Positions 45,083-54,979 are shown, numbered from the stretch's first letter. The stretch is 64,000 bases of DNA from Robiginitomaculum sp. (GCA_021776565.1 JAJFFQ010000059.1:27875-91874); one strand, 5' to 3'. A program made the numbers and translations. Notes: a model not told the origin generated them from the letters alone.

Positions 45083-46929
45083 TCATTGACGCGCCGTTCC
45101 AGTATCGTCAATGGCATAGCTCCGCCACCCAAAATGGTGTCATGAAATGCGCGTATATCAAAATTATCGCCAAGCTCAGCTTCAGCATTGCGGCGCAGTT
45201 CCTGGATTTTTAACATCCCGATTTTATAGCCGGTCGCCTGTCCGGGCCAGACGATATAACGGCGCACTTCGGCACGAACCTGCAGTTCTGTTGCCGCAGA
45301 GTTGGCAAGAAAATAATCGATCGCCTGTTGTTCGCTCCACCCCTTTGCGTGCAGCCCGGTATCGACCACAAGGCGGATGGCACGCCATATTTCTGAACCC
45401 AGACGGCCAAACTGTGAAAGCGGGTCTTCGTAGGTGCCGGGCATTTCTATCGCCAGCCATTCGGAATAAAGTCCCCAGCCTTCTGAATAGGCATTAAAAC
45501 CAGCCTGGGTGCGAAAAGTGGGGATGTCTTTAAGCTCTTGTGCGATCGAGATTTGCATATGGTGGCCCGGTAGACCCTCATGATAGGCAATTACCTCCAG
45601 TTCACGTTTGGGCATCGCCGCCATATCGGACAAGTGCGCGTAATAAATGCCGGGGCGGGAGCCATCCGGTGTGCCGTTGAAATAATGTTGGGGGGCGCCA
45701 TCCTGTTCACGGAACAGCTCAACCCGTTTTACCACCAGATCCGCCTTGGGCAAAATACCGAAATAATCAGGCAATTGCGCCTTGATTTTGTCAATCGCAG
45801 CGGTGGCATCATTGATATACCCCTGACGGCCTTCATCATCATTGGGATAATAGAGCCGCTCATCATCTTTTGTATTGCGCAGGAAGGTAAAAAATTCAGG
45901 TAAGGTATCATTGAAGCCAAAATCTTTTTTTACAGCCTCCATTTCGCCGCGCAAACGAAGCACTTCGGTCAGGCCGATTTCATGAATTTCATCAAATGTA
46001 AGGTTGGTGGTTGTCTGGTTTGCCAGGCGTTCATTATAAAAAGCCAATCCATTGGGCAGTTCGCTAACGCCGTGTGCCTCTGGCGTGACATTGATCTGGT
46101 CTTCTTTCTGCCAGGCGATAAGGCGTTCATAGGCAGGTTGCCAGTCGGCAATCAGGGCAGCGCGAATACCATCGGTTAACTGGTCGGCCTTGGTCTGATC
46201 GATTTTTTCTTCTTCAAGCAAGGTGGCGATTTTGGCTTTAGCATCAGCCCAGATGGCACTATCTGCGTCACTTTCATCAAACGGTGCGCCAGTGATGATT
46301 TTTGCCGATTCTAAAATGACTTGCTCAAAAGCAAAATAGGGCGGGCGAACGCCGGTCGCGGCGTTCATTTTGGATTGCACAATCAGTTGATCGAGTGCGC
46401 GCGCCGATTGAGTGATGCGGGACAGGTAATTATCCATGTCCTGCGCGTCAGCAATTTTGTGAAAGGCGATCAGCAATTGCGGGAAAAAACCCTGCACGGC
46501 TCCCATTTGCTCGAACACATATCCATTGGTTCTAAAGGGCAGTGAGGCTTCTGCCTGTTCGGCCTGATAGACCCAGATGTCGTATGAGGTTTTGGCATCT
46601 GGCGTCAGCTTGTCATAATCAAAATTGGCACGCAGATCGGCAATGCTCTGGCGTCGCCATTCAAGCTGTTCGTCCTGAGCCTCTATAGAAAAATCATCGA
46701 TCTTGTCCTGATTGGTATCGCGGCCAAGAAAGGTTTGTTGAATGGGGCTAAAGGCCACATTTTCTTCATATTTTATCTCGAACCAGGCGTTCAGGCGATC
46801 TGTTTCTGCCTTGACCATTTCTACGGTGTATTCCACCGTTGCGGGTGCGGCTGTTTTGTTGGTGGATGTGGTCTGGCCGCAGGCGGTTAGGGCACAAATG
46901 GTGGCTAGTGCAGTGAGCGTGACGCGCAT
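45055..46929 (-). CDS. DUF885-family lipoprotein, putative zinc peptidase
   Basis: This is a 624-residue lipoprotein with GGAGA before the ATG at 46929 and lipobox LTAC (Cys17). The family's metallopeptidase-like motif is HEGLPGHHMQISIAQ, with the first His at residue 450, and the later FNAYSEGWGLYSEWLAIEM supplies the third ligand Glu. Family blocks FFPQLLIAF and RRYIVWPGQATGYKIGMLKI support this. DUF885 proteins resemble zinc-dependent carboxypeptidases in fold; activity is not established. It lies between glycerate kinase and the anion transporter, in the same direction. Confidence 0.9.
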   Translation of the reverse strand: MRVTLTALATICALTACGQTTSTNKTAAPATVEYTVEMVKAETDRLNAWFEIKYEENVAFSPIQQTFLGRDTNQDKIDDFSIEAQDEQLEWRRQSIADLRANFDYDKLTPDAKTSYDIWVYQAEQAEASLPFRTNGYVFEQMGAVQGFFPQLLIAFHKIADAQDMDNYLSRITQSARALDQLIVQSKMNAATGVRPPYFAFEQVILESAKIITGAPFDESDADSAIWADAKAKIATLLEEEKIDQTKADQLTDGIRAALIADWQPAYERLIAWQKEDQINVTPEAHGVSELPNGLAFYNERLANQTTTNLTFDEIHEIGLTEVLRLRGEMEAVKKDFGFNDTLPEFFTFLRNTKDDERLYYPNDDEGRQGYINDATAAIDKIKAQLPDYFGILPKADLVVKRVELFREQDGAPQHYFNGTPDGSRPGIYYAHLSDMAAMPKRELEVIAYHEGLPGHHMQISIAQELKDIPTFRTQAGFNAYSEGWGLYSEWLAIEMPGTYEDPLSQFGRLGSEIWRAIRLVVDTGLHAKGWSEQQAIDYFLANSAATELQVRAEVRRYIVWPGQATGYKIGMLKIQELRRNAEAELGDNFDIRAFHDTILGGGAMPLTILERRVNEWIADTKAG

Positions 46930-47000
46930 TGATATGTCTCCAAAAGCAGGTTTATCGTTAAACGGCAAAGAGCAGGTTTTTATCAAATCTGCAACCCGGA

Positions 47001-48278
47001 TCACACTTTATGACTCAATGACTCAATTGCAATGATACGAAAATCATTGACATTGGTCAGTGTCGGCCCGGTGATGACAAGGTCATCCAGCGTCTTGAAA
47101 AAATTGTATGTCTGGTTTGTTCTCAGGCAATCTTGCAGATTGATGTCCAGCTTTGCTGCTCTGCGCAGTGTGTCCGGGGTAATCATGGCGCCGGCATTAT
47201 CTTCGCTGCCGTCTATGCCATCGGTATCACAGGCCAGCGCGGTAATCCCCGCCTCGCCGTTCAAGGTCAGGGCTAGCCCGGCCAGATACTCCAGATTTGG
47301 CCCACCGCAACCGTCTTTGTTGGCAACTGTTACCGTGGTTTCACCGCCCGATAGCAATAGCCATCGCCCGCCGCGTGCTTTTAGCTTACGAGCCAAATGC
47401 GCATGATTTCTACCGACTTCACGGGCTTCGCCTTCGATGTTGTCACCAAGGCTTTGAACCTGCCAGCCTTGTTTTTGCGCCAGGGTCGCGGCGCGCTCAA
47501 GGGCATCTGCGGCCCTGGCAATGATGGTGTGTTGCCCGGACAAGGTTCCGGGCCTGGGGGTTTCATTGGCTTCATTACCCAATAAATCCATAACCTGTTT
47601 TTTAAAGGGGCAGCCATAGCGGGCAATGATGGCGCGGGCATCATCAAGACTGGTCGGATCAGCAATGGTGGGGCCAGAGGCAATGGCTGATGGTTCATCA
47701 CCAACAACATCAGAGATAATAAACGTGCGTATATCCTTGGTGCCAGAGACCGCAGCTAAACGCCCGCCTTTTATGCGCGAGAGATGTTTACGCACGCAGT
47801 TGATCTGCGCAATGGGGGAACCGGAATAAACAAGGTGGCGGGTTATGGCTTGCTTTTGCGCCAGCTCTAACCCGGCAACGGGTAGGCAGAGCAGGGATGA
47901 GCCACCGCCGGAGGCCAGAAAAATCAACCGGTCATCTGCTGCGCAATCTTGCACCATGACCAGCATTTGCTGTGCCGCTTGTTCACTGCGTATGTCTGGC
48001 ACCGGATGGCCAGCGGTCATGATGGTGATTGCGTCGTCGGACATGTCACAGACATGACCAGAACGGGTGACGACCAGGCCGCTGACCGGGCCATCAAGGT
48101 GCGTAGCCGCTACCCTTGCCATGGCTGCAGCCGCCTTGCCAGCGCCCAGTATAAGTGTGCGACCCTTTGGTGGAATTGTAGGCAGGTGTGACGGTAGAGT
48201 TTGCGTCGCGCTAACCGCATCTAGTCCGCCATGTAACAAATCCAGCAACAGGGTTTTGTTGTGCTCATTGTGTTGCAT
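47001..48278 (-). CDS. Glycerate 2-kinase (MOFRL family)
   Basis: This 425-residue enzyme phosphorylates glycerate at the 2-position, feeding the product to enolase. Family blocks are LILGAGKAAAAMARVA, TAGHPVPDIRSEQAAQQML, FLASGGGSSLLCLPVAGL, INCVRKHLSRIKGGRLA, LSGGETTVTVANKDGCGGPN and LACDTDGIDGSEDNAGAMIT. It ends with the MOFRL-type domain. The gene stop precedes the DUF885 start by 71 bases. Hydroxypyruvate or tartrate catabolism is a plausible role; no other pathway genes are near. Confidence 0.93.
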   Translation of the reverse strand: MQHNEHNKTLLLDLLHGGLDAVSATQTLPSHLPTIPPKGRTLILGAGKAAAAMARVAATHLDGPVSGLVVTRSGHVCDMSDDAITIMTAGHPVPDIRSEQAAQQMLVMVQDCAADDRLIFLASGGGSSLLCLPVAGLELAQKQAITRHLVYSGSPIAQINCVRKHLSRIKGGRLAAVSGTKDIRTFIISDVVGDEPSAIASGPTIADPTSLDDARAIIARYGCPFKKQVMDLLGNEANETPRPGTLSGQHTIIARAADALERAATLAQKQGWQVQSLGDNIEGEAREVGRNHAHLARKLKARGGRWLLLSGGETTVTVANKDGCGGPNLEYLAGLALTLNGEAGITALACDTDGIDGSEDNAGAMITPDTLRRAAKLDINLQDCLRTNQTYNFFKTLDDLVITGPTLTNVNDFRIIAIESLSHKV

Positions 48279-48523
48279 AGGTGCGGCGAAGCTCTCTCAG
48301 ATTTCTTCCAGATGATGCCTGAGCCTACATTTTGGACAAGGAAAAAGAGTGTTTGGGTCTATAAATGTCACATATTTTGAGAATTCGGGTCAGATATGCA
48401 CACATTTTCGTGAATTTCCTTGACCTGGAGGGGGGCTTTCATACATTTTCTCTAATAAAGCAAACACTCATATACGAATCCTGTTAAACAGGAAACGTTT
48501 GTCACATACAGGAGACGGCGACC

Positions 48524-49036
48524 ATGGCTGAAGCAAAAGGTGCAGAGGCACTGAAAAATGCAAAGAAAATGACCATCATCTGCACCAAGGGGTCATTGGA
48601 CTGGGCCTATCCACCTTTTATTTTGGCAACAACCGCAGCCGCGATGGATGTTGATGTGACCATGTTTTTTACATTTTATGGTCTGGTGTTGTTGAACAAG
48701 GAATTGAATCTCAAGGTTACGCCTCTGGGTAATCCGGCTATGGCCATGCCCGTGGGAGGTATGCACATGTCCATGCCTAATATGGTTGGCATGATCCCCG
48801 GTGTTACCGACATGGCATCTGTGATGATGAAAAACCTAATCAAGAAAAAAGGCGTCGCCTCGATCGAGGATCTTCGCGAAGCGGCGGCCTTGTCGGATGT
48901 CAGAATGATTGGGTGTCAGATGACTCTCGATCTTTTTGAAATGAACAAGGATGACATGATTGATGAAATGGAAATTGGTGGTGCGGCCACATGGATGGAA
49001 AGCGCACTTGAATCTGACATAAACCTTTATATGTAA
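48524..49036 (+). CDS. DsrE2-family sulfur carrier protein
   Basis: This 170-residue protein matches the DsrE/DsrF/DrsH-like group (DsrE2). The segments MTIICTKGSLDWAYPPFILA, DVDVTMFFTFYGLVLLNKEL and DVRMIGCQMTLDLFEMNKDD are characteristic, with the conserved Cys in GCQMT. AGGAGA precedes the ATG. In sulfur oxidisers the rhd-tusA-dsrE2 cluster passes sulfane sulfur between carriers in the cytoplasm. The partner TusA gene follows after 33 bases, which supports that role. No rhodanese gene is present in the window. Confidence 0.92.
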   Translation: MAEAKGAEALKNAKKMTIICTKGSLDWAYPPFILATTAAAMDVDVTMFFTFYGLVLLNKELNLKVTPLGNPAMAMPVGGMHMSMPNMVGMIPGVTDMASVMMKNLIKKKGVASIEDLREAAALSDVRMIGCQMTLDLFEMNKDDMIDEMEIGGAATWMESALESDINLYM

Positions 49037-49069
49037 TCGCTAGAGCAATAATACTGAACAGGAATAATC

Positions 49070-49297
49070 ATGGCTGATGAAACACTGGACGCAAAAGGGT
49101 TGAATTGCCCACTGCCAATACTCAAGGCTAAAAAAGCACTGACCGGAATGGAAAATGGGCAAATTCTTGAAGTCCTGTCCACAGATCCGGGTTCTGTTGC
49201 CGATTTTGGAGCATTTTGCCGCACCACGGGAAATGATCTTATTGAGCATGACAAGGATGGCGAGGTTTATCGCTTTTTGATTAAACGGATTGCCTGA
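49070..49297 (+). CDS. TusA-family sulfur transfer protein
   Basis: This 75-residue protein carries the TusA signature LDAKGLNCPLPILKAKKAL with the active Cys13 in a CPxP motif and the usual RTTGNDLIEHDKDGEVYRFL end. The start has CAGGAA upstream. It is co-directional with DsrE2 and close to it. TusA-like proteins serve either tRNA thiolation or dissimilatory sulfur transfer; the DsrE2 and sulfite-dehydrogenase neighbours favour the latter. Confidence 0.95.
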   Translation: MADETLDAKGLNCPLPILKAKKALTGMENGQILEVLSTDPGSVADFGAFCRTTGNDLIEHDKDGEVYRFLIKRIA

Positions 49298-49414
49298 CCA
49301 TTATCGGGGCATGTTTTAGGACACGTCCCATTTGATGTTCAAAAAAGCGTCACGCAGTACCGTTTACCATAGAGGTTTGCGGTTTTATTGATGAGTTTAA
49401 CCCAGGAGGGGACA

Positions 49415-50722
49415 ATGGCTCGATTTTCTAAACAACTGCTGACCTCGGCAGCACTGGCGACACTGGCCACCGCATTTATTGGTGTACCTGTTGTGCACGC
49501 CACCGAGGGTTACTTTCAAAACGGCATCAGCGCCCGTTCCAAGGCAATGGCAGGTGCGGGCATTGCCGATACCCGCGATGCCTTTGGCGCGGCATTAAAC
49601 CCTGCCGGGGCGATTGATTCGGGTGATATGCTACAATTCAGTTTGTCAGCGTTTAGTCCGAACAGGCATTTTAATGGCTCTGGCCCGGGTGGATTTGTGC
49701 CTGCCGGTGATTTCAAGTCTCAATCCAACCTGTTTCCGGTGCCAGGGTTTGCCTATAGCCGACAGATTTCTGACAAGGTCGGGTTTGCCCTTACCGCCGT
49801 TGGCAATGGCGGAATGAACACAAACTGGGCGCCAGAAATTGCTAACCCGGTATGTGGAACCGGCCCATTCCCGGCACCGTCGGGTGTGTTTTGCGGCGGC
49901 AGAATGGGGGTCAACCTAAATCAGTTGCTGGTTTCAGCCAATTTTGCCTATAAATTTGCTGATGTCTTAACTATAGGCGTTGCGCCGATTTTGGCTATCA
50001 ATCAGTTTCGGGCCAGAGGCCTGGCGGCATTTGGCGGTGTATCGGTTGATCCTGCAAATCTGACTGATAACGGCAGCGAGTTTTCTACCGGCCTTGGTGG
50101 CCGTGTTGGCTTCCAACTGGACGCAGCAGAAGGCTTTCGCATCGCTGGCACCTATCAGGCTGAGATCAATATGTCCCGCTTTGACAAATATCGCGGCCTT
50201 TTTGCTGATGGTGGTGATTTTAACATTCCCAAAAACTATACCGTGGGTGTTGCCTTTGATGCGACCCCGGATTTTACCGTGGCTATCGACTATAAACGCA
50301 TCAATTATCAATCGGTTGGTTCTATTGGTAATTCCTCACGTATTCCCAATTTGTTTGGTAATTTCGGTGCGGCAGGCTTTGGCTGGCAGAATGTTGACGT
50401 AATCAAGTTTGGTGCTGAATGGCGTCAAAACGATCAATGGACATGGCGGGCCGGTTTCGCCAAAAATGATAACCCGATCAAGTCACCTGATGTAACGCTG
50501 AACATTCTTGCGCCCGGGGTTATGAAAACGCATTTGACCACGGGTTTTGAATATAACCCCAGCCAGAAACACAGCTTTGAGTTTGCATTTATGTATGCAC
50601 CAACAGCCAAGGTTTCCGGCATTGAGGTCACACCGTTTGGCCCCAACCCCAATCGAACGATTGAGCTGCGTATGCGCCAGTGGGAAGCCACGATCGGCTG
50701 GAAAATGAAATTCGGTCAGTAA
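49415..50722 (+). CDS. OmpP1/FadL-family outer-membrane channel
   Basis: This is a 435-residue outer-membrane beta-barrel with AGGAGGGG before the ATG at 49415 and a signal peptide ending near VVHA. The mature N-terminus TEGYFQNGISARSKAMAGAG and the ALNPAGAIDSGDMLQFSLSA hatch segment are characteristic of the family. The C-terminus ends in alternating hydrophobic strands (WEATIGWKMKFGQ). FadL-type channels import hydrophobic substrates. A terminator hairpin follows. Confidence 0.92.
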   Translation: MARFSKQLLTSAALATLATAFIGVPVVHATEGYFQNGISARSKAMAGAGIADTRDAFGAALNPAGAIDSGDMLQFSLSAFSPNRHFNGSGPGGFVPAGDFKSQSNLFPVPGFAYSRQISDKVGFALTAVGNGGMNTNWAPEIANPVCGTGPFPAPSGVFCGGRMGVNLNQLLVSANFAYKFADVLTIGVAPILAINQFRARGLAAFGGVSVDPANLTDNGSEFSTGLGGRVGFQLDAAEGFRIAGTYQAEINMSRFDKYRGLFADGGDFNIPKNYTVGVAFDATPDFTVAIDYKRINYQSVGSIGNSSRIPNLFGNFGAAGFGWQNVDVIKFGAEWRQNDQWTWRAGFAKNDNPIKSPDVTLNILAPGVMKTHLTTGFEYNPSQKHSFEFAFMYAPTAKVSGIEVTPFGPNPNRTIELRMRQWEATIGWKMKFGQ

Positions 50723-51088
50723 ACCCTGATCGATTTATGAATAAGGCCGCTCTGTGATATGCAGGGCGGCCTTTTTATTAAACCACTTCTTTTTCGTGGA
50801 ATTTTATTGCGATCCTCTTGCGTCCGGCAGTATATTAGACTATGCGCATATTCATCCGGTGCGCGGCACCTGATCCCGCATGATAATGATTAACCTGCTG
50901 TCTACGGCTTGTCTGCTAGACTGGTTTTGTGTTTTGGATTGCAAATTGACGGGCAAAAGGTACGAGAGCATGAATGAGGTTACGCAAACCTTTGGGCCAG
51001 CCCATTCGGGTGGTCTTTGGCGTGCGCCTGGCTCTTGTATTGTAAAAACCGATACCCGTCATTATGGCCCGCCAATGAGGCAGTCATA
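50723..51088. other. 366-base gap after the FadL-type gene
   Basis: The gap contains a rho-independent terminator at 50743-50777. The remainder has a 69-codon open frame at 50880 with no ribosome site and no family likeness, so I treat it as non-coding leader of the SLC13 gene. No other structure was seen. Confidence 0.5.
50743..50777 (+). terminator. Rho-independent terminator after FadL-type gene
   Basis: AAGGCCGC and GCGGCCTT form an 8-bp stem with a 15-base loop and are followed by a T-run (CCTTTTTATT), 21 bases after the stop codon. Confidence 0.85.
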
Positions 51089-52558
51089 ATGTCACAAATT
51101 AAACTGGCCCTTGGTAATATAATTTCCTTTCGCGCTTTAGGTCATTTCCTGAATGACCGGCGCTGGCTGTTTGTTGCCCTGATTGTTGGCGCGTCACTTT
51201 ATGTCATGCCAACGCCAGAGGGTTTAAGCCGTGAAGGGCATCTGGTTCTTATCCTTTCTGTTGTCTCGGTCATTCTTTTTGTAACAGAACCCATACCCCT
51301 GCCCACGGTGGCCCTGATGATTATTGTCGGCCAGGTATTTGTTCTGGGTGTGGATTCCAGCACGGTGGCGCGCTCACTTATGAGCGATTCGGTATTGTTT
51401 ATCATGGGTTCCCTGATGCTTGCCGTAGCCATTATCAAGCAAAAGCTGGACAAGCGTATCGCCTATCTGATTGTGCGTATTACCGGCACAAAAACGGTCA
51501 ATGTTGCAACCGGTATTGCGGTTGTGTCAGGTATTCTGGCATCGTTCATTGGTGAGCATACAGTCGCGGCGATGATGTTGCCGGTGGTGCTTACCTTGCT
51601 TTCGCTGACCTCGGATGATCCAAAAAAGGTGCGTAATCTTGCTGCGATCTTGTTGTTTTCCATTGCCTATGGGTGCTCAATTGCCGGTATTGGCACACCC
51701 TCTGGCGGTGCGCGCAATGCGATAATGGTTGGCTATTGGCACGAATTTTATTACAATGCGAGCGTTCCTGAAACGATCAAATACCTGATGCACTACACAA
51801 GGTGGATGTCATTTGCCTATCCGGTATTTCTGGCGCAATTGCCGTTTATGATGATGATCCTGTTTTTCAGTTTCAAACCCGAGCATGCTCACCTGACCCG
51901 CGCTGTGGTAAAACTTCGTACCCAGATTGAAAAGGAAGGCCCGGTTAAGCCCAAGGACTGGCTCACCGTCGCTATTTTTGTAATTACGCTGATTGGCTGG
52001 ATCAAGTTTTCCGACCAATACGGTCTTGGCACTGTGGCTCTGTTGGGCGCGATTGCCTTTCTGGTTTTGGGACTGGTTAATTGGGAAGATATCAATGTGG
52101 GCGTGAACTGGGGCGTGGTGCTGCTCTACGCTGCGGCCATATCCCTTGGGGTGGAGATGAAGGAAAGTGGGGCAGCCCTATGGTTGGCTGATTCTTTCCT
52201 GACCTTGATGCCAGCCTCTATGGAGCATGGCCCGCCCCTTTGGGCCTCTGTTTCCCTGTTAACAACACTGGTGACCAACACCATGTCCAACGGCGCCGCC
52301 GTGGCGGTGCTGGGGCCTATTGTGCTGAACTTGGCCAATGCAGCGGGGGAAAGTCCCATTCTTATGGGCTTTATTACCGCCATATCTTCGGCCTTTGCCT
52401 ATCTGACAGTTATTGGAACGCCGGCCAGCACTATCATTTATGCCTCCGGGTATCTTAGAACTACAGACTTCTTGCGTGTTGGTTTCCAAATGGCCATCAT
52501 GTCAACATTGATACTGATCGGTGCCGCCGTATTTTACTGGCCCTTGCTCGGACTTTGA
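51089..52558 (+). CDS. SLC13-family anion permease
   Basis: This 489-residue membrane protein starts at ATG 51089 with GAGG upstream. About twelve hydrophobic segments are visible. The paired signature regions are IGEHTVAAMMLPVVLTLLSL followed by GIGTPSGGARNAIMVGYW, and TNTMSNGAAVAVLGPIVLNL followed by VIGTPASTIIYASGYL. This group moves dicarboxylates, sulfate or other anions with sodium. It is distinct from the 43583-45082 transporter. The sulfur-gene neighbourhood suggests sulfate, sulfite or an organosulfur anion as substrate, which is inference. Confidence 0.9.
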   Translation: MSQIKLALGNIISFRALGHFLNDRRWLFVALIVGASLYVMPTPEGLSREGHLVLILSVVSVILFVTEPIPLPTVALMIIVGQVFVLGVDSSTVARSLMSDSVLFIMGSLMLAVAIIKQKLDKRIAYLIVRITGTKTVNVATGIAVVSGILASFIGEHTVAAMMLPVVLTLLSLTSDDPKKVRNLAAILLFSIAYGCSIAGIGTPSGGARNAIMVGYWHEFYYNASVPETIKYLMHYTRWMSFAYPVFLAQLPFMMMILFFSFKPEHAHLTRAVVKLRTQIEKEGPVKPKDWLTVAIFVITLIGWIKFSDQYGLGTVALLGAIAFLVLGLVNWEDINVGVNWGVVLLYAAAISLGVEMKESGAALWLADSFLTLMPASMEHGPPLWASVSLLTTLVTNTMSNGAAVAVLGPIVLNLANAAGESPILMGFITAISSAFAYLTVIGTPASTIIYASGYLRTTDFLRVGFQMAIMSTLILIGAAVFYWPLLGL

Positions 52559-52589
52559 CAAGTAAAATGGATAAGAGGAGGGACGCCTG

Positions 52590-53561
52590 ATGCTGGAAAA
52601 CGAATTTGACAGTGATTTGCAAAGCGATGCTGAAGATCGCTTTCAAATCCTTGTCTGCATTGATGGCTCTGACGCCTCTTTTTCAGGATTGCGCTATGCT
52701 GTTCGTATGGGTTCAGACAACAGCGCCGATCTGACGCTTCTTTATGTGCGTCCGGTGGATCAGGGGTTAAGTTCTGGCGGTCTGCAAATGCGTGTGGCAC
52801 GCGAAAATATGCTCAAATGGGGGGTGCAATTGCCCGGCACCACGGCCTTGAAAAAAGGCCGGGATATGCTGGTCGAAATGGGCTTTATGGCTGATGACTG
52901 GAAAGAACAAATTGTGCATACCGACGTTACCGGTGACCCGCTTGGCGATAATACCACCGTCTATAAAAATGATGAAGGCGCGTGTATTTCCCTGAAACTC
53001 CTGGTTTCTCCCTCCGTTGATCGCGGTATTCTGGATGAATGTGAAGTTGGCGATTATGACATCACAATTATTTCCATGTGTGAAACCGATGAAGCCAAAA
53101 AACACGCGGGTTATATTTCACCTGCAGCGACCATGGCGGTCGCCACACAACATCGCGGCACTGTTCTGGTGGCTCGCGAACTGGAAGAAGACCACGGTCA
53201 CTTCATGTGTGTGGATTTTTCGGACAAGGCGATACAGGCAGCGATAAAAGATGCGCAGATCGCGGCGCGCTGTCATTGCCCGGTCTATCTGTATTCGGTT
53301 GCTGCCAATGAAGATGAGGTGGAAACCGCCAGGGATGTTGTTGCCCGGGCCAAGGCGGCCATTGAGGCCGAAGGGTTAAGCATTGCTGGCGAGGGCACGG
53401 ATATTGGCGATCCGGTGGAATGCATTATAGGCAAGGGCAGAAAATACTCACTGATTGTTCTGGCTGACACCAGCGTCAAAGGCTTGCGGCGCTTTTTTAC
53501 CACTTCCACCGCTTATGAGGTTCTGCAAAAGGCCGCCAACTCGGTGATGATTGTTCGTTGA
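52590..53561 (+). CDS. Double universal stress protein (UspA) domain protein
   Basis: This is a 323-residue cytosolic protein with two Usp domains. The first starts FQILVCIDGSDASFSGLRYA and the second FMCVDFSDKAIQAAIKDAQI. The ATP-binding G-x2-G-x9-G motif near the C-terminus is replaced by SVKGLRRFFTTSTAYEVLQK, so nucleotide binding is uncertain. A strong AAGAGGAGGG precedes the ATG. It lies 31 bases after the SLC13 permease gene and is probably co-transcribed with it; Usp-transporter pairs are common. Confidence 0.9.
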   Translation: MLENEFDSDLQSDAEDRFQILVCIDGSDASFSGLRYAVRMGSDNSADLTLLYVRPVDQGLSSGGLQMRVARENMLKWGVQLPGTTALKKGRDMLVEMGFMADDWKEQIVHTDVTGDPLGDNTTVYKNDEGACISLKLLVSPSVDRGILDECEVGDYDITIISMCETDEAKKHAGYISPAATMAVATQHRGTVLVARELEEDHGHFMCVDFSDKAIQAAIKDAQIAARCHCPVYLYSVAANEDEVETARDVVARAKAAIEAEGLSIAGEGTDIGDPVECIIGKGRKYSLIVLADTSVKGLRRFFTTSTAYEVLQKAANSVMIVR

Positions 53562-53637
53562 GTTGCTCTGATTATATATAAATTATACGAATTAATAAAA
53601 AACTTGATAAATATTATAATATATATAATATAGGCAT
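53562..53637. other. A+T-rich upstream region of the AAA ATPase gene
   Basis: Almost all bases between the Usp stop and the ATPase start are A or T (TATATATAAATTATACG and similar). No ribosome site is clear. The sharp change in composition marks a boundary and suggests that the ATPase gene arrived separately. Confidence 0.6.
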
Positions 53638-54852
53638 ATGGATAGAATAAATAACCCATATGCACCCGGTGCAGGGCTACAGCCTCCTACATTAACGGGC
53701 CGCGATCAGCTACTTGAAGATGCCGCTATAGACATGCAACGGGCACTTAAACGGCGTCCAACTCAAGGCATGATGCTGCTAGGTTTGCGCGGCGTGGGAA
53801 AAACGGTCTTACTTAACCGACTGCATGAAAAAGCGATGGAGTTGGGTTTTCAAACTGTAAAAATTGAAGCACCGGAAAGTGGGCGATTGGCTCAACTCTT
53901 ACTTCCGGGACTGAGGCAGATAATATATCATTTAGACCTTCGTCAAAAAGCGAAGCGACTCGTCCGCGAGGCCGCATCTGTATTGAGGAATTTTGCAAGC
54001 GCATTTGAGTTGAATTTTGGTGGGTTTGAGTTTGGTATATCACCATCGCCAGGACGTGCCGACACCGGTAATTTAGAGCAGGATTTGCCAATGCTTCTGG
54101 TTGCGGTCGTGCAGGCTGCAAAAGAAAGCGATACAGCGATCGCTTTTTTTCTGGATGAAGTGCAGTATTTATCAAGGGATGAACTCGCAGCGATCGTCGT
54201 GTCATGCCATGAAATTGCGCAACAAGGCTTACCCTTTTATTTCGTAGGTGCCGGTTTACCGCAAATTGCACGGTTGGCAGGAAACGCAAAATCTTATGCA
54301 GAACGATTGTTTACTTACCCGGAAATTGGCCCCCTTCCTGCAGGAGCGGCAAAAAACGCTTTAATACAGCCTGCCGCTGTTGAAGGTGTGGCGTTTACCA
54401 AGGGCGCGGTTGAGGAGATAATTTCACAAACGAAATGTTACCCGTATTTCCTTCAAGAATGGGGGTCGCAAGTATGGAACGCTGCCCCAGAAACACCAAT
54501 AACACTGGATGATGTTGTCAATACGACGCCTGGTGTGATTGAGCATTTGGATGCCAACTTCTTTCGTGTGCGTTTTGATCGACTGACGCCACTGGAGCAA
54601 AAATACCTGCGGGCCATGGCTGAACTGGGTTCCGGGCCATATAAAACTGGCGATATTGCGGCGGCTTTAGGCGTTGAAGCAAGTAGCGTAGCCGTGGTCA
54701 GACAAAATTTAATTGATAAAGGAATGGTCTGGAGCCAACGTCATGGCGAGACGGCCTTTACGGTGCCAATGTTTGACCAATTTATGCTGAGGCAGATGCC
54801 AGAATTGATACCGCATGTGCCAAACCGGCGCAGATGTAAGCCAGAGTCGTAA
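53638..54852 (+). CDS. Orphan AAA-type ATPase with C-terminal winged helix
   Basis: This is a 404-residue protein. The P-loop is GLRGVGKTVLLNRL, Walker B is AFFLDEVQYL, and sensor-like FYFVGAGLPQIARLAG follows. The N-terminal NPYAPGAGLQPPTLTGRDQL is typical of a widespread group of solitary bacterial and archaeal ATPases. The C-terminal 80 residues contain a winged-helix-like stretch (LTPLEQKYLRAMAELGSG, TGDIAAALGVEASSVAVVRQ). Many relatives are found near mobile or defence genes; none is recognisable here. It interrupts the sulfur cluster between Usp and the sulfite dehydrogenase genes. Function is unknown. Confidence 0.85.
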   Translation: MDRINNPYAPGAGLQPPTLTGRDQLLEDAAIDMQRALKRRPTQGMMLLGLRGVGKTVLLNRLHEKAMELGFQTVKIEAPESGRLAQLLLPGLRQIIYHLDLRQKAKRLVREAASVLRNFASAFELNFGGFEFGISPSPGRADTGNLEQDLPMLLVAVVQAAKESDTAIAFFLDEVQYLSRDELAAIVVSCHEIAQQGLPFYFVGAGLPQIARLAGNAKSYAERLFTYPEIGPLPAGAAKNALIQPAAVEGVAFTKGAVEEIISQTKCYPYFLQEWGSQVWNAAPETPITLDDVVNTTPGVIEHLDANFFRVRFDRLTPLEQKYLRAMAELGSGPYKTGDIAAALGVEASSVAVVRQNLIDKGMVWSQRHGETAFTVPMFDQFMLRQMPELIPHVPNRRRCKPES

Positions 54853-54979
54853 GTCCTAAAAATTGTGTTGTGTATTAACTCAACGTGTTGCGTTTTGCGC
54901 ATTTTCCATTTGATATTCCTGCTGGGTATGGCAGTGTTATATTAGAAATACCGAATAAACGGTATGGGGGAACTTGCCT

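Noticed and set aside
48355..48450. Possible operator of a sulfide-responsive repressor (ATTC-N8-GAAT type) before dsrE2
   Set aside because: Only loosely repeated CACAnATTTT-GAATT stretches are present; no correctly spaced inverted ATTC/GAAT was found.
50880..51089. 69-codon open frame before the SLC13 gene
   Set aside because: No ribosome site, no family likeness, and it overlaps the leader of the SLC13 gene.
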